34,734 nucleotides of DNA from Pseudonocardiaceae bacterium. Its GTDB lineage: Bacteria > Actinomycetota > Actinomycetes > Mycobacteriales > Pseudonocardiaceae. Position numbers and translations under genes: made by a program. Shown here piece by piece: positions 23,934 to 33,701 of the stretch (positions are counted from its first letter, which is position 1; each line of letters starts with the position of its first letter). The notes under the pieces were generated by a model that was not told where the DNA came from, made no database searches, and was given only the letters and a program-made list of their open reading frames with translations. The DNA lies in the NCBI GenBank assembly GCA_025924655.1, contig JAICHZ010000004.1, positions 1 to 34,734 of the forward strand, in the 5' to 3' direction.

Positions 23934-24191
23934 GACATCATCCTTTCGTCACTTGATTACAACATTACACATGTTGCAAGGGGAAGTGAGACGGATACGC
24001 CTACCGTGAACGATGGAGCGCCGGAGCTACCGGAGGCACGGAGCGCACGCGCCACGGGCAATGATCGCGAACTGGGAAACAGTGATCTACACCTGGCGGG
24101 GGTCGCTCGCCGCGCCGAGAAACGCGCGGGGGCATCGACCAGGTAGGCGGTCCTGTCTGCAAGCAGCAGCGCGGCGCCGCGTTGTGTGTGG
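23934..24191. other. intergenic region without a supported gene
   Basis: This 258-base stretch lies between the leftward unknown-protein gene and the end of the DUF255 gene. It holds the palindrome at 23957-23979 and one arm of the inverted repeat at 24163-24202. Short open frames on the plus strand (for example 24013-24195) have no ribosome binding site and no recognisable protein. Confidence 0.6.
23957..23979. promoter_or_regulatory. operator-like palindrome upstream of the unknown protein
   Basis: TTACAACAT (23957-23965), spacer TACAC, ATGTTGCAA (23971-23979): nine-base arms with one mismatch in a locally AT-rich stretch 23 bases upstream of the ATG at 23933. On the minus strand TTGCAA and TAATGT can be read as promoter-like boxes, though not at standard spacing. 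Binding factor unknown; autoregulation is possible. Confidence 0.5.

Positions 24192-24202
<11 letters not shown>
24163..24202. terminator. terminator-like inverted repeat at the end of the DUF255 gene
   Basis: GCAGCAGC (24163-24170) and GCTGCTGC (24195-24202) form an 8-bp stem; the self-complementary GCGGCGCCGC (24171-24180) can fold inside. The TAG stop of the leftward gene (24192-24194) lies next to the right arm. Trinucleotide-like arms make chance occurrence more likely than for the other stem-loops. Confidence 0.45.
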
Positions 24203-26198
<1,996 letters not shown>

Positions 26199-26236
26199 GT
26201 GGGTATCCTCCCTGGCCCGCCAGCAGCGCGGAACCG

Positions 26237-26488
26237 TTACTCCTTATGAGGTGGAGTACCGGGATCGTTGTCGAAAGACTTCGGGACCCGGCGCAGGTGC
26301 TTGTTCATCGAACGCACCAGCAGCGCCACGGCCAGGAAGAATAGCAGCAGCACCACTAGCCCTAGCGGCGCGGCCTTGCCGAAATCTTCGCCCTGCCCAC
26401 CTGGGTCGGGCCCCGGCGTGGGTGGCGGCACGAGCACTTCGAATCCGGTCACGACCGAGAAATCTGGCGGCAACAGCAATTGCGTCAT
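26237..26488 (-). CDS. small single-pass membrane protein (Rv1083-like)
   Basis: An 83-residue protein: a Pro/Gly-rich N-terminus ([20 protein letters not shown]), one membrane helix ([19 protein letters not shown]), then a basic and polar C-terminus ([14 protein letters not shown]). The ATG overlaps the mca stop as ATGA, so it is translationally coupled to mca. M. tuberculosis Rv1083, next to mca, has the same layout. Function unknown; it may localise or assist Mca or a related process at the membrane. Confidence 0.9.
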   Translation of the reverse strand: MTQLLLPPDFSVVTGFEVLVPPPTPGPDPGGQGEDFGKAAPLGLVVLLLFFLAVALLVRSMNKHLRRVPKSFDNDPGTPPHKE

Positions 26489-27375
26489 ATGTGCACCCGC
26501 TCCCGTACCCCGGAGAACAGGTCGTCCTCAGGCAGCGTGGTGTCGACCAGACTACGGGCCAGCTCGTACTCCTCGGTCGGCCACAGCTCAGCCAGCACCG
26601 CATGCGACACCGCAAACCACCGGCTCGCCGGGTCGATCTGGGTCGCGTGCGCGCGCAGCGCATCGTCGCGCACCGGGAAGTATTCAGCGCACTGCACCTG
26701 GGTGGTGACCCGCTCCATAATGTCGGGAAGCGATGGGTCCCACTTCGCCAGCCACTCGCCGTACGGCGATTCCTCGCCGGCCGCGAGCAGCGCGTCATGC
26801 ATCAGCTGCATCCGCTTGCGGGAGAAGCCGTGGCTGTAATAGAGCTTCAACGGCTGCCACGGCACTCCGGCGTCAGGGAACCGCTCCGGGTCGCCTGCAG
26901 CGTCGAACGCAGCGACCGACACCTCGTGACAACGGATGTGGTCAGGGTGCGGATAACCGCCCTTCTCGTCGTAGGTCACCACCACGTGCGGCCGGAACTC
27001 GCGGAACACCCGGACCAGATCCCGGGTCGAAGCCTCCAGCGGCACCGCCGCGAAGCATCCGTCGGGCAGCGGCGGCTTCGGATCGCCCTCGGGCAGCCCT
27101 GAGTCGACATAACCCAGCCACCGGTGCTGCACTCCCAGAATCTGCGCTGCCCGGGCCATCTCCTGGCGGCGGACTGCACTCATCTGCGCCGGATGCGCTG
27201 CCAGGTCGGCCGGCTCGAACGACGGGTTGAGTATGCTGCCGCGCTCTCCGCCGGTACAGCTGACCACCATCACCTCGTGACCCTCGGCGACGTATCGGGC
27301 CATCGTTGCGGCGCCCTTGCTCGACTCGTCATCGGGATGCGCGTGCACCGCCACCATTCGCAGCTGCTCAGCCAT
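26485..27375 (-). CDS. mca: mycothiol S-conjugate amidase
   Basis: A 296-residue LmbE/PIG-L family zinc amidase. Zinc ligands are in [12 protein letters not shown] (His13, Asp16) and [12 protein letters not shown] (His146); TGGERG and [12 protein letters not shown] are characteristic. Length and the C-terminal motifs ([40 protein letters not shown]) fit Mca rather than MshB. It hydrolyses mycothiol conjugates of electrophiles to a mercapturic acid for export and glucosaminyl-inositol, in the cytoplasm. ATG at 27375 is preferred; the frame is open to 27525 but without homology. It is divergent from the DUF4307 gene and followed by its coupled small membrane protein, as in M. tuberculosis Rv1081c-Rv1083. 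Confidence 0.96.
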   Translation of the reverse strand: MAEQLRMVAVHAHPDDESSKGAATMARYVAEGHEVMVVSCTGGERGSILNPSFEPADLAAHPAQMSAVRRQEMARAAQILGVQHRWLGYVDSGLPEGDPKPPLPDGCFAAVPLEASTRDLVRVFREFRPHVVVTYDEKGGYPHPDHIRCHEVSVAAFDAAGDPERFPDAGVPWQPLKLYYSHGFSRKRMQLMHDALLAAGEESPYGEWLAKWDPSLPDIMERVTTQVQCAEYFPVRDDALRAHATQIDPASRWFAVSHAVLAELWPTEEYELARSLVDTTLPEDDLFSGVRERVHI

Positions 27376-27490
27376 GGACGCCTGCTCATCCCTCCTCCAC
27401 CGCCGGGTGGGCGGGCTGCCCAAGCGGTGGGACCATTCGAACCATTGTTCCTGCCGGACCCACAGGGTCATCCGGTGGGCCGTCGGAGTA

Positions 27491-27506
27491 GGTACCGCGT
27501 GGTACC
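27491..27506 (+). promoter_or_regulatory. GGTACC hairpin before a ribosome binding site
   Basis: Two copies of self-complementary GGTACC (27491-27496 and 27501-27506) are separated by GCGT and lie eight bases before the GGGGAGG of the DUF4307 gene. They can form a 6-bp hairpin in the mRNA or act as a DNA site in the mca/DUF4307 divergent promoter region. Confidence 0.4.
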
Positions 27507-27526
27507 CATCGGGGAGGTACAACACC

Positions 27527-27955
27527 GTGACCGCTGGCCAGCTTCCCGAAGGTCGCTACGGACCGCGGGTCGGGAGCCGCCGCCGTTGGGCGGTGCCGGT
27601 AGGACTGTTACTCGCGGTGCTGGCCGGCCTGGCGATCGCGGTGATCGGTTACCGCAACCTTGGCACCACGCCGATCCGGACCGAGACGCTGGGTTTCACC
27701 CTGCTGACCGGCAACGCCGTGCAGCTTCGGCTGACCGTGACCCGCGACGATCCCACCCGACCGGCGGTGTGCATCGTCCGAGCCCGTTCGCGAGACGGCG
27801 AGGAGACTGGTCGCAAGGAGATCTACGTGCCCCCCGCCGCCGGTCCGATCGCGCTGACCACCGTGGTGCATACCTCTCGGCCACCGGTCACCGCAGAGGT
27901 CTACGGGTGCTCGTTCCAGGTGCCCGGCTACCTCAATCCGCCTCCGAAGTCCTGA
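27527..27955 (+). CDS. DUF4307 membrane protein (Rv1081c-like)
   Basis: A 142-residue protein: cytoplasmic N-terminus LPEGRYGPR, one membrane segment ([20 protein letters not shown]), then an extracytoplasmic beta-rich domain with [20 protein letters not shown] and [11 protein letters not shown], whose two cysteines may form a disulfide. This is the DUF4307 family; function unknown. The GTG at 27527 has GGGAGG nine bases upstream. It is divergent from mca, as in mycobacteria. Confidence 0.92.
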   Translation: MTAGQLPEGRYGPRVGSRRRWAVPVGLLLAVLAGLAIAVIGYRNLGTTPIRTETLGFTLLTGNAVQLRLTVTRDDPTRPAVCIVRARSRDGEETGRKEIYVPPAAGPIALTTVVHTSRPPVTAEVYGCSFQVPGYLNPPPKS

Positions 27956-28030
27956 CTTGAGAACCCGCTGAGCAGGCACGATTCGCATCCCGTCACCCAT
28001 AAGGCTGAGGCCAAACCGGACACGTCGTGT

Positions 28031-28155
28031 TACCGTGGAAGGCGCGCACGGCCCCGGGGCAGGGCCGTGTTTTTCCGTTCCGGCCGCTGGCTGCATGCCA
28101 GCGGTTCGGTTCGGTCCGCCCCGCGGTAGCGGACGTCGGATCAGGAGGAGTAGTG
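28031..28155 (+). promoter_or_regulatory. greA leader region with three stem-loops
   Basis: TACCGT (28031-28036) is a possible -10 box, giving a transcript start near 28042. The presumed 5' leader then holds a terminator-like hairpin with T-tract (28047-28074), a second 8-bp stem CCGCTGGC/GCCAGCGG (28084-28091 with 28097-28104) and a third stem GTCCGC/GCGGAC (28114-28119 with 28129-28134) before AGGAGGAG (28143-28150). The leader reading is inferred; the hairpin could instead end a transcript from the DUF4307 gene. Confidence 0.65.
28047..28074 (+). terminator. intrinsic terminator-like hairpin upstream of greA
   Basis: CACGGCCC (28047-28054) pairs with GGGCCGTG (28062-28069) around a 7-base loop and is followed directly by five T residues (28070-28074). 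This is the only classic stem-plus-T-tract terminator seen in the window. It is 92 bases after the DUF4307 stop and 82 bases before the greA ATG, reading in the greA direction. Confidence 0.8.
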
Positions 28156-28650
28156 ATGACTGTGAGCGATACCCAGGTAGCCTGGCTGACCCAGGAAGCC
28201 TATGACCGGCTCAAGCATGAGCTCGACGAGTTGGTTGCGAACCGCCCAGTCATTGCCGCAAAGATCAACGACGCTCGCGAGGAGGGCGATCTCAAGGAGA
28301 ACGGCGGTTACCACGCCGCCCGGGAAGAGCAGGCCCAGCTGGAGGCTCGGATCCGCCAGCTGCAGGAGCTGCTTCGGGTGGCCAAAGTCGGCGAGGCCCC
28401 GGCCGAGTCCGGGATCGCTGCGCCTGGGATGGTCGTCACGGTTCGCTATCAAGATGACGACGAGATCGAGACCTTCCTACTCGGCTCACTAGAGGAAGTC
28501 GCGGCCGGAGACCTGGAGGTCTACTCACCCAACTCTCCGCTGGGTAAGGCGATCATCGGCGCGCATGAGGGCGAAGACCGGCACTACGAGCTGCCCAACG
28601 GCGGTTTGATGACCGTCGCTGTCGTCAAGGCGGAACCCTTCCGGCGCTGA
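28156..28650 (+). CDS. greA: transcript cleavage factor GreA
   Basis: A 164-residue GreA. The N-terminal coiled coil starts [17 protein letters not shown] and carries the catalytic tip [20 protein letters not shown] with Asp45 and Glu48, the pair that places the magnesium ion in the RNA polymerase secondary channel. The C-terminal FKBP-like domain has [38 protein letters not shown] and [13 protein letters not shown]. It rescues backtracked polymerase by stimulating RNA cleavage. AGGAGGAG is five bases before the ATG at 28156. The upstream region suggests attenuation. The TGA stop is inside the inverted repeat shared with the converging ilvA gene. Confidence 0.97.
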   Translation: MTVSDTQVAWLTQEAYDRLKHELDELVANRPVIAAKINDAREEGDLKENGGYHAAREEQAQLEARIRQLQELLRVAKVGEAPAESGIAAPGMVVTVRYQDDDEIETFLLGSLEEVAAGDLEVYSPNSPLGKAIIGAHEGEDRHYELPNGGLMTVAVVKAEPFRR

Positions 28651-28673
28651 GCGCCCTAAACCGAGCTCAGCGC
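28644..28673. terminator. bidirectional terminator-like inverted repeat between greA and ilvA
   Basis: GCGCTGAGC (28644-28652) and GCTCAGCGC (28665-28673) are perfect 9-base arms around 12 bases. The greA TGA is in the left arm and the ilvA TGA in the right arm. There is no T-tract, though the spacer contains TAAA. It has the same layout as the repeats at 2648-2711 and 7168-7215. Confidence 0.75.
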
Positions 28674-29872
28674 GTCACCTGGTAGCCGGCAGCGTCCAGA
28701 TCGGCGACCAGCTCCGCGCAGTGCTGCGTGCCCCGGGTCTCGAGGCTCAGCGCGACTACCGCATCGCCGACCGCGAGGCTGCCGGCGATGCGGGAATGCG
28801 CGACGTCGACGACGTTGGCGCCGGATTCACCGATCCGAGCCAACAATCTGGCGAGCTCTCCTGGCCGGTCGGGCACCGTCACCCGCAGAGCGAGGAATCG
28901 CCCGCCCGCGCTCAGGCCGTGCCGAATGAGGTGCATCAGCAGCAGCGGGTCGACATTGCCTCCGGACAGCACAGCGCAGACTGGTCCGGGAAAACGCACG
29001 GACGGTTGCAGCAGCGCTGCGACGGCAGCGGCACCAGCCGGCTCGACGAGCATTTTGGTCCGCTCCAGGCACAACAGGACCGCCTGGGACAGCGCCTCCT
29101 CTCCCACCGTCAGCACCTCGTCGACCAAGGCGGACACCTGGGCGAAGCTCACCGGACCCACTTCGGAGACCGCGATGCCGTCGGCCATCGTGTGCTGGCG
29201 CCGCAGCCGCACCGGCGTCCCAGCAGCCAGCGAGGGTGGCCAGACCGCGGCTCCCTCGGCTTGCACACCGATCACTTTGACGTCCGGCTTCACGCCCTTG
29301 ACAGCGGCGGCGATCCCGCCGACCAGCCCGCCTCCGCCGGTGGGCACCAGTACGGTTGCGACGTCGGGCAGCTGCTCGAGCAGTTCCAGGCCTACCGTGC
29401 CCTGGCCGGCGATCACGTCGGGATGGTCGAACGGGTGGATGAACACCGTCCCGGTGTCGTGCGCGAAGGCCCGCGCGGCTGCCAGCGATTCTTCGACGAC
29501 GTCGCCGACGAGGTGCACCTGCGCACCGTATCCCCGGGTCGCGGCCACCTTCGGCAGTGCGGCGGTCACCGGCATGTAGACCGTTGCGGTGGCGCCCAGC
29601 ATCGCTGCTGCCAACGCCACACCCTGCCCGTGGTTGCCCGCACTGGCAGCGACCACGCCCCGGGCCCGCTCGGCGGCGGACAGCGCGTGGATCCGGACGT
29701 AGGCACCCCGGATCTTGAATGATCCGGTGCGCTGCAGGTTCTCGCATTTGAAATGGACCGGTACCGCGCAGCGCTGCTCGAGCACCGCGCAGTGCTGCAC
29801 CGGCGTGCGCCGGACGACACCGTGCAGAGTCTCTCGCGCGACTCTGATCTTCTCGAGGCCGACCAACTCCAT
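28667..29872 (-). CDS. ilvA: threonine ammonia-lyase with ACT domain
   Basis: A 401-residue fold-type II PLP enzyme. PLP-binding Lys53 is in QRTGSFKIRGA, the Asn loop is SAGNHGQGVA, and the glycine-rich phosphate loop is PTGGGGLVGG. The C-terminal part from about residue 325 (FLALRVTVPDRPGELARLLA, IGESGANVVDVAHSR) is one ACT domain. It deaminates threonine to 2-oxobutanoate, the first step to isoleucine. A single ACT domain and about 400 residues resemble the short, catabolic-type form more than E. coli IlvA (two ACT-like domains), so tdcB-like is an alternative. AGGA is about ten bases before the ATG at 29872; the upstream frame to 30052 has no homology. It is divergent from a small exported protein gene. 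Confidence 0.93.
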   Translation of the reverse strand: MELVGLEKIRVARETLHGVVRRTPVQHCAVLEQRCAVPVHFKCENLQRTGSFKIRGAYVRIHALSAAERARGVVAASAGNHGQGVALAAAMLGATATVYMPVTAALPKVAATRGYGAQVHLVGDVVEESLAAARAFAHDTGTVFIHPFDHPDVIAGQGTVGLELLEQLPDVATVLVPTGGGGLVGGIAAAVKGVKPDVKVIGVQAEGAAVWPPSLAAGTPVRLRRQHTMADGIAVSEVGPVSFAQVSALVDEVLTVGEEALSQAVLLCLERTKMLVEPAGAAAVAALLQPSVRFPGPVCAVLSGGNVDPLLLMHLIRHGLSAGGRFLALRVTVPDRPGELARLLARIGESGANVVDVAHSRIAGSLAVGDAVVALSLETRGTQHCAELVADLDAAGYQVTR

Positions 29873-29978
29873 AGTTGAAGATCCTGCCAGCCGGGGCGGC
29901 CCGGATCGGCAACGGCGTGACAGCTGCGCAGGCGACACGACGCCGGGGTAAGGTCGAGAGCAAATCTTGGGAGGTGGG

Positions 29979-30200
29979 ATGGCCCGCCGCTGGATGCCGG
30001 TCGTGGCTACTGTTGGAGTCGCCGGGCTGCTTGCCGCCGCCGCCGTCTTCACAGCCGACCGGGCGGGCTGCGCCGAGCCGGGCAGCTACGTGCCGGTGCC
30101 CGGTGGCGTACAACTCATCGGCGGATGCCTCAACAACTCCGATTTACCCGTAGCGCCCCCGCCCCGCAACGAACCCCCACATAGCCTCCTAGGCGACTAG
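29979..30200 (+). CDS. small exported protein of unknown function
   Basis: A 73-residue protein: MARRW, a hydrophobic signal or anchor (MPVVATVGVAGLLAAAAVFT), then DRAGCAEPGSYVPVPGGVQL, IGGCLNNSDLPV and a proline-rich tail (APPPRNEPP). Two cysteines after the hydrophobic stretch may pair outside the cell. I do not recognise a family. GGGAGG is four to five bases before the ATG, and TAAGGT (29948-29953) may be its -10 box, so expression is likely. It is divergent from ilvA and converges with metB, with eight bases between the stops. Confidence 0.75.
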   Translation: MARRWMPVVATVGVAGLLAAAAVFTADRAGCAEPGSYVPVPGGVQLIGGCLNNSDLPVAPPPRNEPPHSLLGD

Positions 30201-30208
30201 GCGAGGCG

Positions 30209-31345
30209 CTACCCGAGTGCGGTGAGGATGTCGTCGAGGAGGTCTTCGGCGTCTTCGATGCCCACGGACAGGCGGATCAGGTTGGCAGGTACTTCCAGCT
30301 GGGTTCCGGCGGTGGAAGCGTGCGTCATCCGTCCGGGGTGCTCGATGAGCGACTCCACCCCCCCTAGCGACTCGGCCAGGGTGAACACCCGGGTGCGGGC
30401 GCAGACAGCCAACGCCGCTGAAGCACCACCTTCGACGCTGAATGAGACGATCCCACCGAACCGGCGCATCTGCTTGGCGGCGATCTCGTGGCCACGGTGG
30501 GTGGCCAGACCGGGATAGCGCACACTGGTGACGGCCTGGTGCGCCTGCAGCGCCGCGACTACCCGCTCGGCGTTGTCGCAGTGGCGCTCCATCCGCACCG
30601 CCAGGGTCTTGATTCCCCGCAGGGTCAGCCAGGCGTCGAACGGCCCGGGCACCGCGCCGGCACCGTTTTGCAGGAAGGCCACCTGCTCGTCCAACTCGGA
30701 GTCATCCGTGATCAGCGCGCCGCCGATGACGTCGGAATGTCCGCCGAGGTACTTGGTGGTCGAGTGCAGCACCACATCCGCGCCGAGCGTCAGTGGCGTC
30801 TGCAGATAGGGCGTGGCGAATGTGTTGTCCACCACCAGCCGGGCATCCGAATCGTGCGCGACGGCGGCCAGCGCCGCAATGTCAGCGATGTTGAGCAGCG
30901 GATTGGTCGGCGTTTCGCACCACACCAACCGGGTGTTCGGACGCATCGCGGCCCGCACGGCGTCGAGATCGGACTGCCCGACGGCGGTGTGCTCGATCCC
31001 CCAGTGCCGGAATACTTTGTCTATCAGGCGAAACGTGCCGCCGTAGGCGTCGTCGGGGATGACGATGTGGTCACCCGGGCGGCAGGTCGCCCGCAGCAGC
31101 ACGTCAGTCGCTGCCATGCCGGACGCGAAGGCGCGCCCGTGCAGGCCTACCTCCAACGCCGCCAGGCAGGTTTCCAATGCGGTGCGGGTGGGATTGGCGG
31201 TGCGGGCGTACTCGTACCCCTCGCGTAGCCCACCGACGCCATCCTGGACGAAGGTGGAGCTGCTGTGAATCGGCACGATCACCGATCCGGTATGAGGGTC
31301 CGGGTCTTGACCAGCATGGATAGCACGGGTGGCGAAGCCTGTCAC
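30209..31345 (-). CDS. metB: cystathionine gamma-synthase
   Basis: A 378-residue fold-type I PLP enzyme of the Cys/Met metabolism family. It begins FATRAIHAGQDPDPHTGSVI; YEYARTANPTR binds phosphate, ASGMAAT and VVDNTFATPYLQTPL are typical, and PLP-binding Lys198 is in LHSTTKYLGGHSD. The C-terminus has FTLAESLGGVESLIEHP and IRLSVGIEDAEDLL. It joins O-acyl homoserine and cysteine to cystathionine (or works in the reverse transsulfuration direction). Cystathionine gamma-lyase is a possible alternative; gene order cbs-RDD-metB as in Rv1077-Rv1079 favours metB. The start is GTG at 31345, nine bases after the RDD gene's TAG, so an operon is likely. TAGGCT, which includes that TAG, also stands six bases before the GTG and could act as a -10 box. 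Confidence 0.94.
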   Translation of the reverse strand: MTGFATRAIHAGQDPDPHTGSVIVPIHSSSTFVQDGVGGLREGYEYARTANPTRTALETCLAALEVGLHGRAFASGMAATDVLLRATCRPGDHIVIPDDAYGGTFRLIDKVFRHWGIEHTAVGQSDLDAVRAAMRPNTRLVWCETPTNPLLNIADIAALAAVAHDSDARLVVDNTFATPYLQTPLTLGADVVLHSTTKYLGGHSDVIGGALITDDSELDEQVAFLQNGAGAVPGPFDAWLTLRGIKTLAVRMERHCDNAERVVAALQAHQAVTSVRYPGLATHRGHEIAAKQMRRFGGIVSFSVEGGASAALAVCARTRVFTLAESLGGVESLIEHPGRMTHASTAGTQLEVPANLIRLSVGIEDAEDLLDDILTALG

Positions 31346-31354
31346 CTCGCCAGC

Positions 31355-32134
31355 CTACGGTGTTGTGCTGCCGGTGCGATCTTCGGTTGCCGCGGCCGCC
31401 ACGGTCGGCGAAGCAACCCGGATCACCACTGTGTTGGAGATCTTGTCCGCGAAAGTCTGGCGTTTGACGTCCCACAGCGGCCACAGGTACCCGATGCCGA
31501 ACTCCACACCGTGGCAGATCTGGCGCGCCATGGCGCTGCCGAACCCGACCGGCTGACCGGTCTCGATCGTGACCAGCTTCGTGTGCGCCAGCCGGCGGCC
31601 GAGGCTCTGCCCAGTGGTGCCCTGCAGATAGCCCGAGTTCCAGATCCCGAAACTCAGCAGTCCCAGGTAACCAACTGCGCCAAGTATCAGGGGCCACGTC
31701 GGGCTGCCGAGCACTACACCAACGGAGATCAAGAGGTTCAGCACGATCACTGGAGCCACGTAGTCGATCAAGCAACTGATCACTCTGGCGCCGAAACCCG
31801 CCAGCGGTTGCGCCATGCCAACGGCCGGCAACCTGCTGCCGGTCTGCTCGGCGGGATCGGCCTGGCGTACCTGGGTTGGCGCCACCGGTTCTGGGTATCG
31901 CACCGGTTCAGTCAATTGACGAGAATGTGGTATTCGCCCGAACCGCGGCGGCGGTACTGATTGCACGAGTCGCCCGAATTGTGGCGGCGCTGGCGGCTGC
32001 GGCGGCTGACCATGTAACGGCGGCCAAGTCATTGGTATCGACGGATGCGCCGGCAGCGCAACCGATGCGGGCTGGTCGTCGGCCGGCTGAGTGGACTGGG
32101 AAGTCGACTGGGCTGCTGGCTGGGAAGTCGTCAT
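31355..32134 (-). CDS. proline-rich RDD-family membrane protein (Pra-like)
   Basis: A 259-residue protein. The first 110 residues are rich in Pro, Gln and Ser (for example HGQPPQPPAPPQFGRLVQS). An RDD domain follows: GFGARVISCLIDYVAPVIVL (Arg and Asp in the first segment), a second hydrophobic region around PLILGAVGYLGLLSFGIWN, and the conserved GTTGQSLGRRLAHTKLV. It ends with a short hydrophilic tail. It matches M. tuberculosis Pra (Rv1078) in layout and in position between cbs and metB. Function is unknown. AGGGGGG precedes the ATG at 32134. The same direction and short gaps suggest one transcript with metB. Confidence 0.92.
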   Translation of the reverse strand: MTTSQPAAQSTSQSTQPADDQPASVALPAHPSIPMTWPPLHGQPPQPPAPPQFGRLVQSVPPPRFGRIPHSRQLTEPVRYPEPVAPTQVRQADPAEQTGSRLPAVGMAQPLAGFGARVISCLIDYVAPVIVLNLLISVGVVLGSPTWPLILGAVGYLGLLSFGIWNSGYLQGTTGQSLGRRLAHTKLVTIETGQPVGFGSAMARQICHGVEFGIGYLWPLWDVKRQTFADKISNTVVIRVASPTVAAAATEDRTGSTTP

Positions 32135-32210
32135 GTGTCTTTACCCCCCTCGTTTCGACAGCCTGGCGCACGCGCGCGCGGTCACGTTAGCGGATCCGCT
32201 CCGGCGCCTG

Positions 32211-33581
32211 TCACCGCCCGGCCAGAAACCCCAGTACATCTTGACGAGTCACCACGCCGGCCGGTTTGCCGTCGATCAAAACCATGGCGCCGTCGGCGTT
32301 GGCCAATGCCCGCATCAAGGATCCGATCGGCTCTCCCGCCCCGATCGTCGGAAGTGGTGTTGCCATGTGCGCCTCGATCCGGTCGGCGAGTTGCGCATCA
32401 CCGGCGAACAGCGCCTGCAGCAGGGTGCGCTCACTGACCGCGCCGATCACCTCGGCCGCCATTACCGGCGGCTCGGCGGCCACCACAGGCAGCTGCGAGA
32501 CGCCGAACTCGCGCAGAATCATCACCGCCTCGGCAACCGTTTCGTTCGGATGGGTGTGCACCAGCTTGGGCAAGGCGCCGTCCTTGCCGACCAGCACATC
32601 GGCGACCGTCGCACCGGAGGAGTCCGGGGGTAGGAAACCGTAGGTGGCCATCCAGCTGTCGTTGAAAACCTTGCCCAGATAACCGCGCCCGCCATCGGGC
32701 AGCAACACCACCACCACTGAGTCGGGATCGGCCCGGGCCGCCACCCGCAGGGCGCCCACCACGGCCATTCCGCAGGATCCGCCCAGCAGCAATCCCTCCT
32801 CGCGGGCCAGCCGCCGGGTCATGGTGAAGGAGTCGGCGTCGGAGACCGGGATGACCTCATCGCAGATGTCGCGGTCATAACAGCGGGGCCAGAAGTCCTC
32901 CCCGACACCTTCCACCAGGTAGGGACGACCGCTGCCGCCCGAGTACACCGAACCCTCCGGATCGATACCGACCACCCGCACCTGGCCGTCGCTGACCTCT
33001 TTGAGGTACCGCCCGGTTCCGGAGATCGTCCCGCCGGTGCCGATGCCAGTCACGAAGTGGGTGATCCGCCCCTCGGTTTGCGACCAGAGTTCCGGACCGG
33101 TGCTGTGGTAATGACTCGCCGGGTTCTCCGGGTTGGAGTACTGGTCGGGCTTCCAGGCGCCGTCGATCTCCCTGGCCAACCGGTCGGACACCGAGTAGTA
33201 GGAGTCGGGGTGAGCGGCAGGCACAGCGGTGGGGCACACCACCACCTCGGCACCGTAGGCCTTGAGCACGTCGAGCTTGTCCTGGCCGACCTTGTCGGGG
33301 CAGACGAACACGCAGCGGTACCCCTTGCGTTGGGCGACCAGTGCCAGCCCGACACCGGTGTTGCCTGAGGTCGGCTCCACGATCGTGCCCCCCGGTCGCA
33401 GCGCACCGGATCGTTCCGCCGCTTCCACCATCCGCAGCGCGATCCGATCCTTCACGCTGCCGCCGGGGTTGAAGTACTCGACCTTCGCCAGGACCAGCGG
33501 TGCGACCCCCCGGGCCACCGCGTTCAGCCGTACCAGCGGGGTATTGCCGACCAGATCGATGATGTGCTCGGCGTACTGCAC
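32211..33581 (-). CDS. cbs: cystathionine beta-synthase
   Basis: A 456-residue enzyme. The catalytic core is a fold-type II PLP domain: VGNTPLVRLN, PLP-binding Lys44 in FNPGGSVKDRIA, PTSGNTGVGLA, and GTGGTISGTGRYLKE. The C-terminal part from about residue 335 holds two CBS motifs (ETVAEAVMILREFGVSQLPV and MVLIDGKPAGVVTRQDVLGF), which in this family regulate activity or stability. No N-terminal heme motif is present. It makes cystathionine from serine and homocysteine. The start is GTG at 33581 with AGGAG six bases upstream. It leads the cbs-RDD-metB set and is divergent from the SGNH hydrolase gene. Confidence 0.96.
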   Translation of the reverse strand: MQYAEHIIDLVGNTPLVRLNAVARGVAPLVLAKVEYFNPGGSVKDRIALRMVEAAERSGALRPGGTIVEPTSGNTGVGLALVAQRKGYRCVFVCPDKVGQDKLDVLKAYGAEVVVCPTAVPAAHPDSYYSVSDRLAREIDGAWKPDQYSNPENPASHYHSTGPELWSQTEGRITHFVTGIGTGGTISGTGRYLKEVSDGQVRVVGIDPEGSVYSGGSGRPYLVEGVGEDFWPRCYDRDICDEVIPVSDADSFTMTRRLAREEGLLLGGSCGMAVVGALRVAARADPDSVVVVLLPDGGRGYLGKVFNDSWMATYGFLPPDSSGATVADVLVGKDGALPKLVHTHPNETVAEAVMILREFGVSQLPVVAAEPPVMAAEVIGAVSERTLLQALFAGDAQLADRIEAHMATPLPTIGAGEPIGSLMRALANADGAMVLIDGKPAGVVTRQDVLGFLAGR

Positions 33582-33701
33582 CGGGTTCTCCTGGCGGGTT
33601 AGGCGGATATCGCTCGTGCGCGCGCGCTCCTGAGATTCAGGGCGTATATCAAGAGTATGGGGGTCACTCTGCGCAGCCCGGCGTCGAGGAGGTCGTCAGC
33701 G

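Noticed and set aside
28721-29722. Plus-strand open frame of 333 codons opposite ilvA
   Set aside because: The opposite strand encodes a clear PLP enzyme; this frame has a His/Gln/Gly-rich shadow composition and no ribosome binding site.
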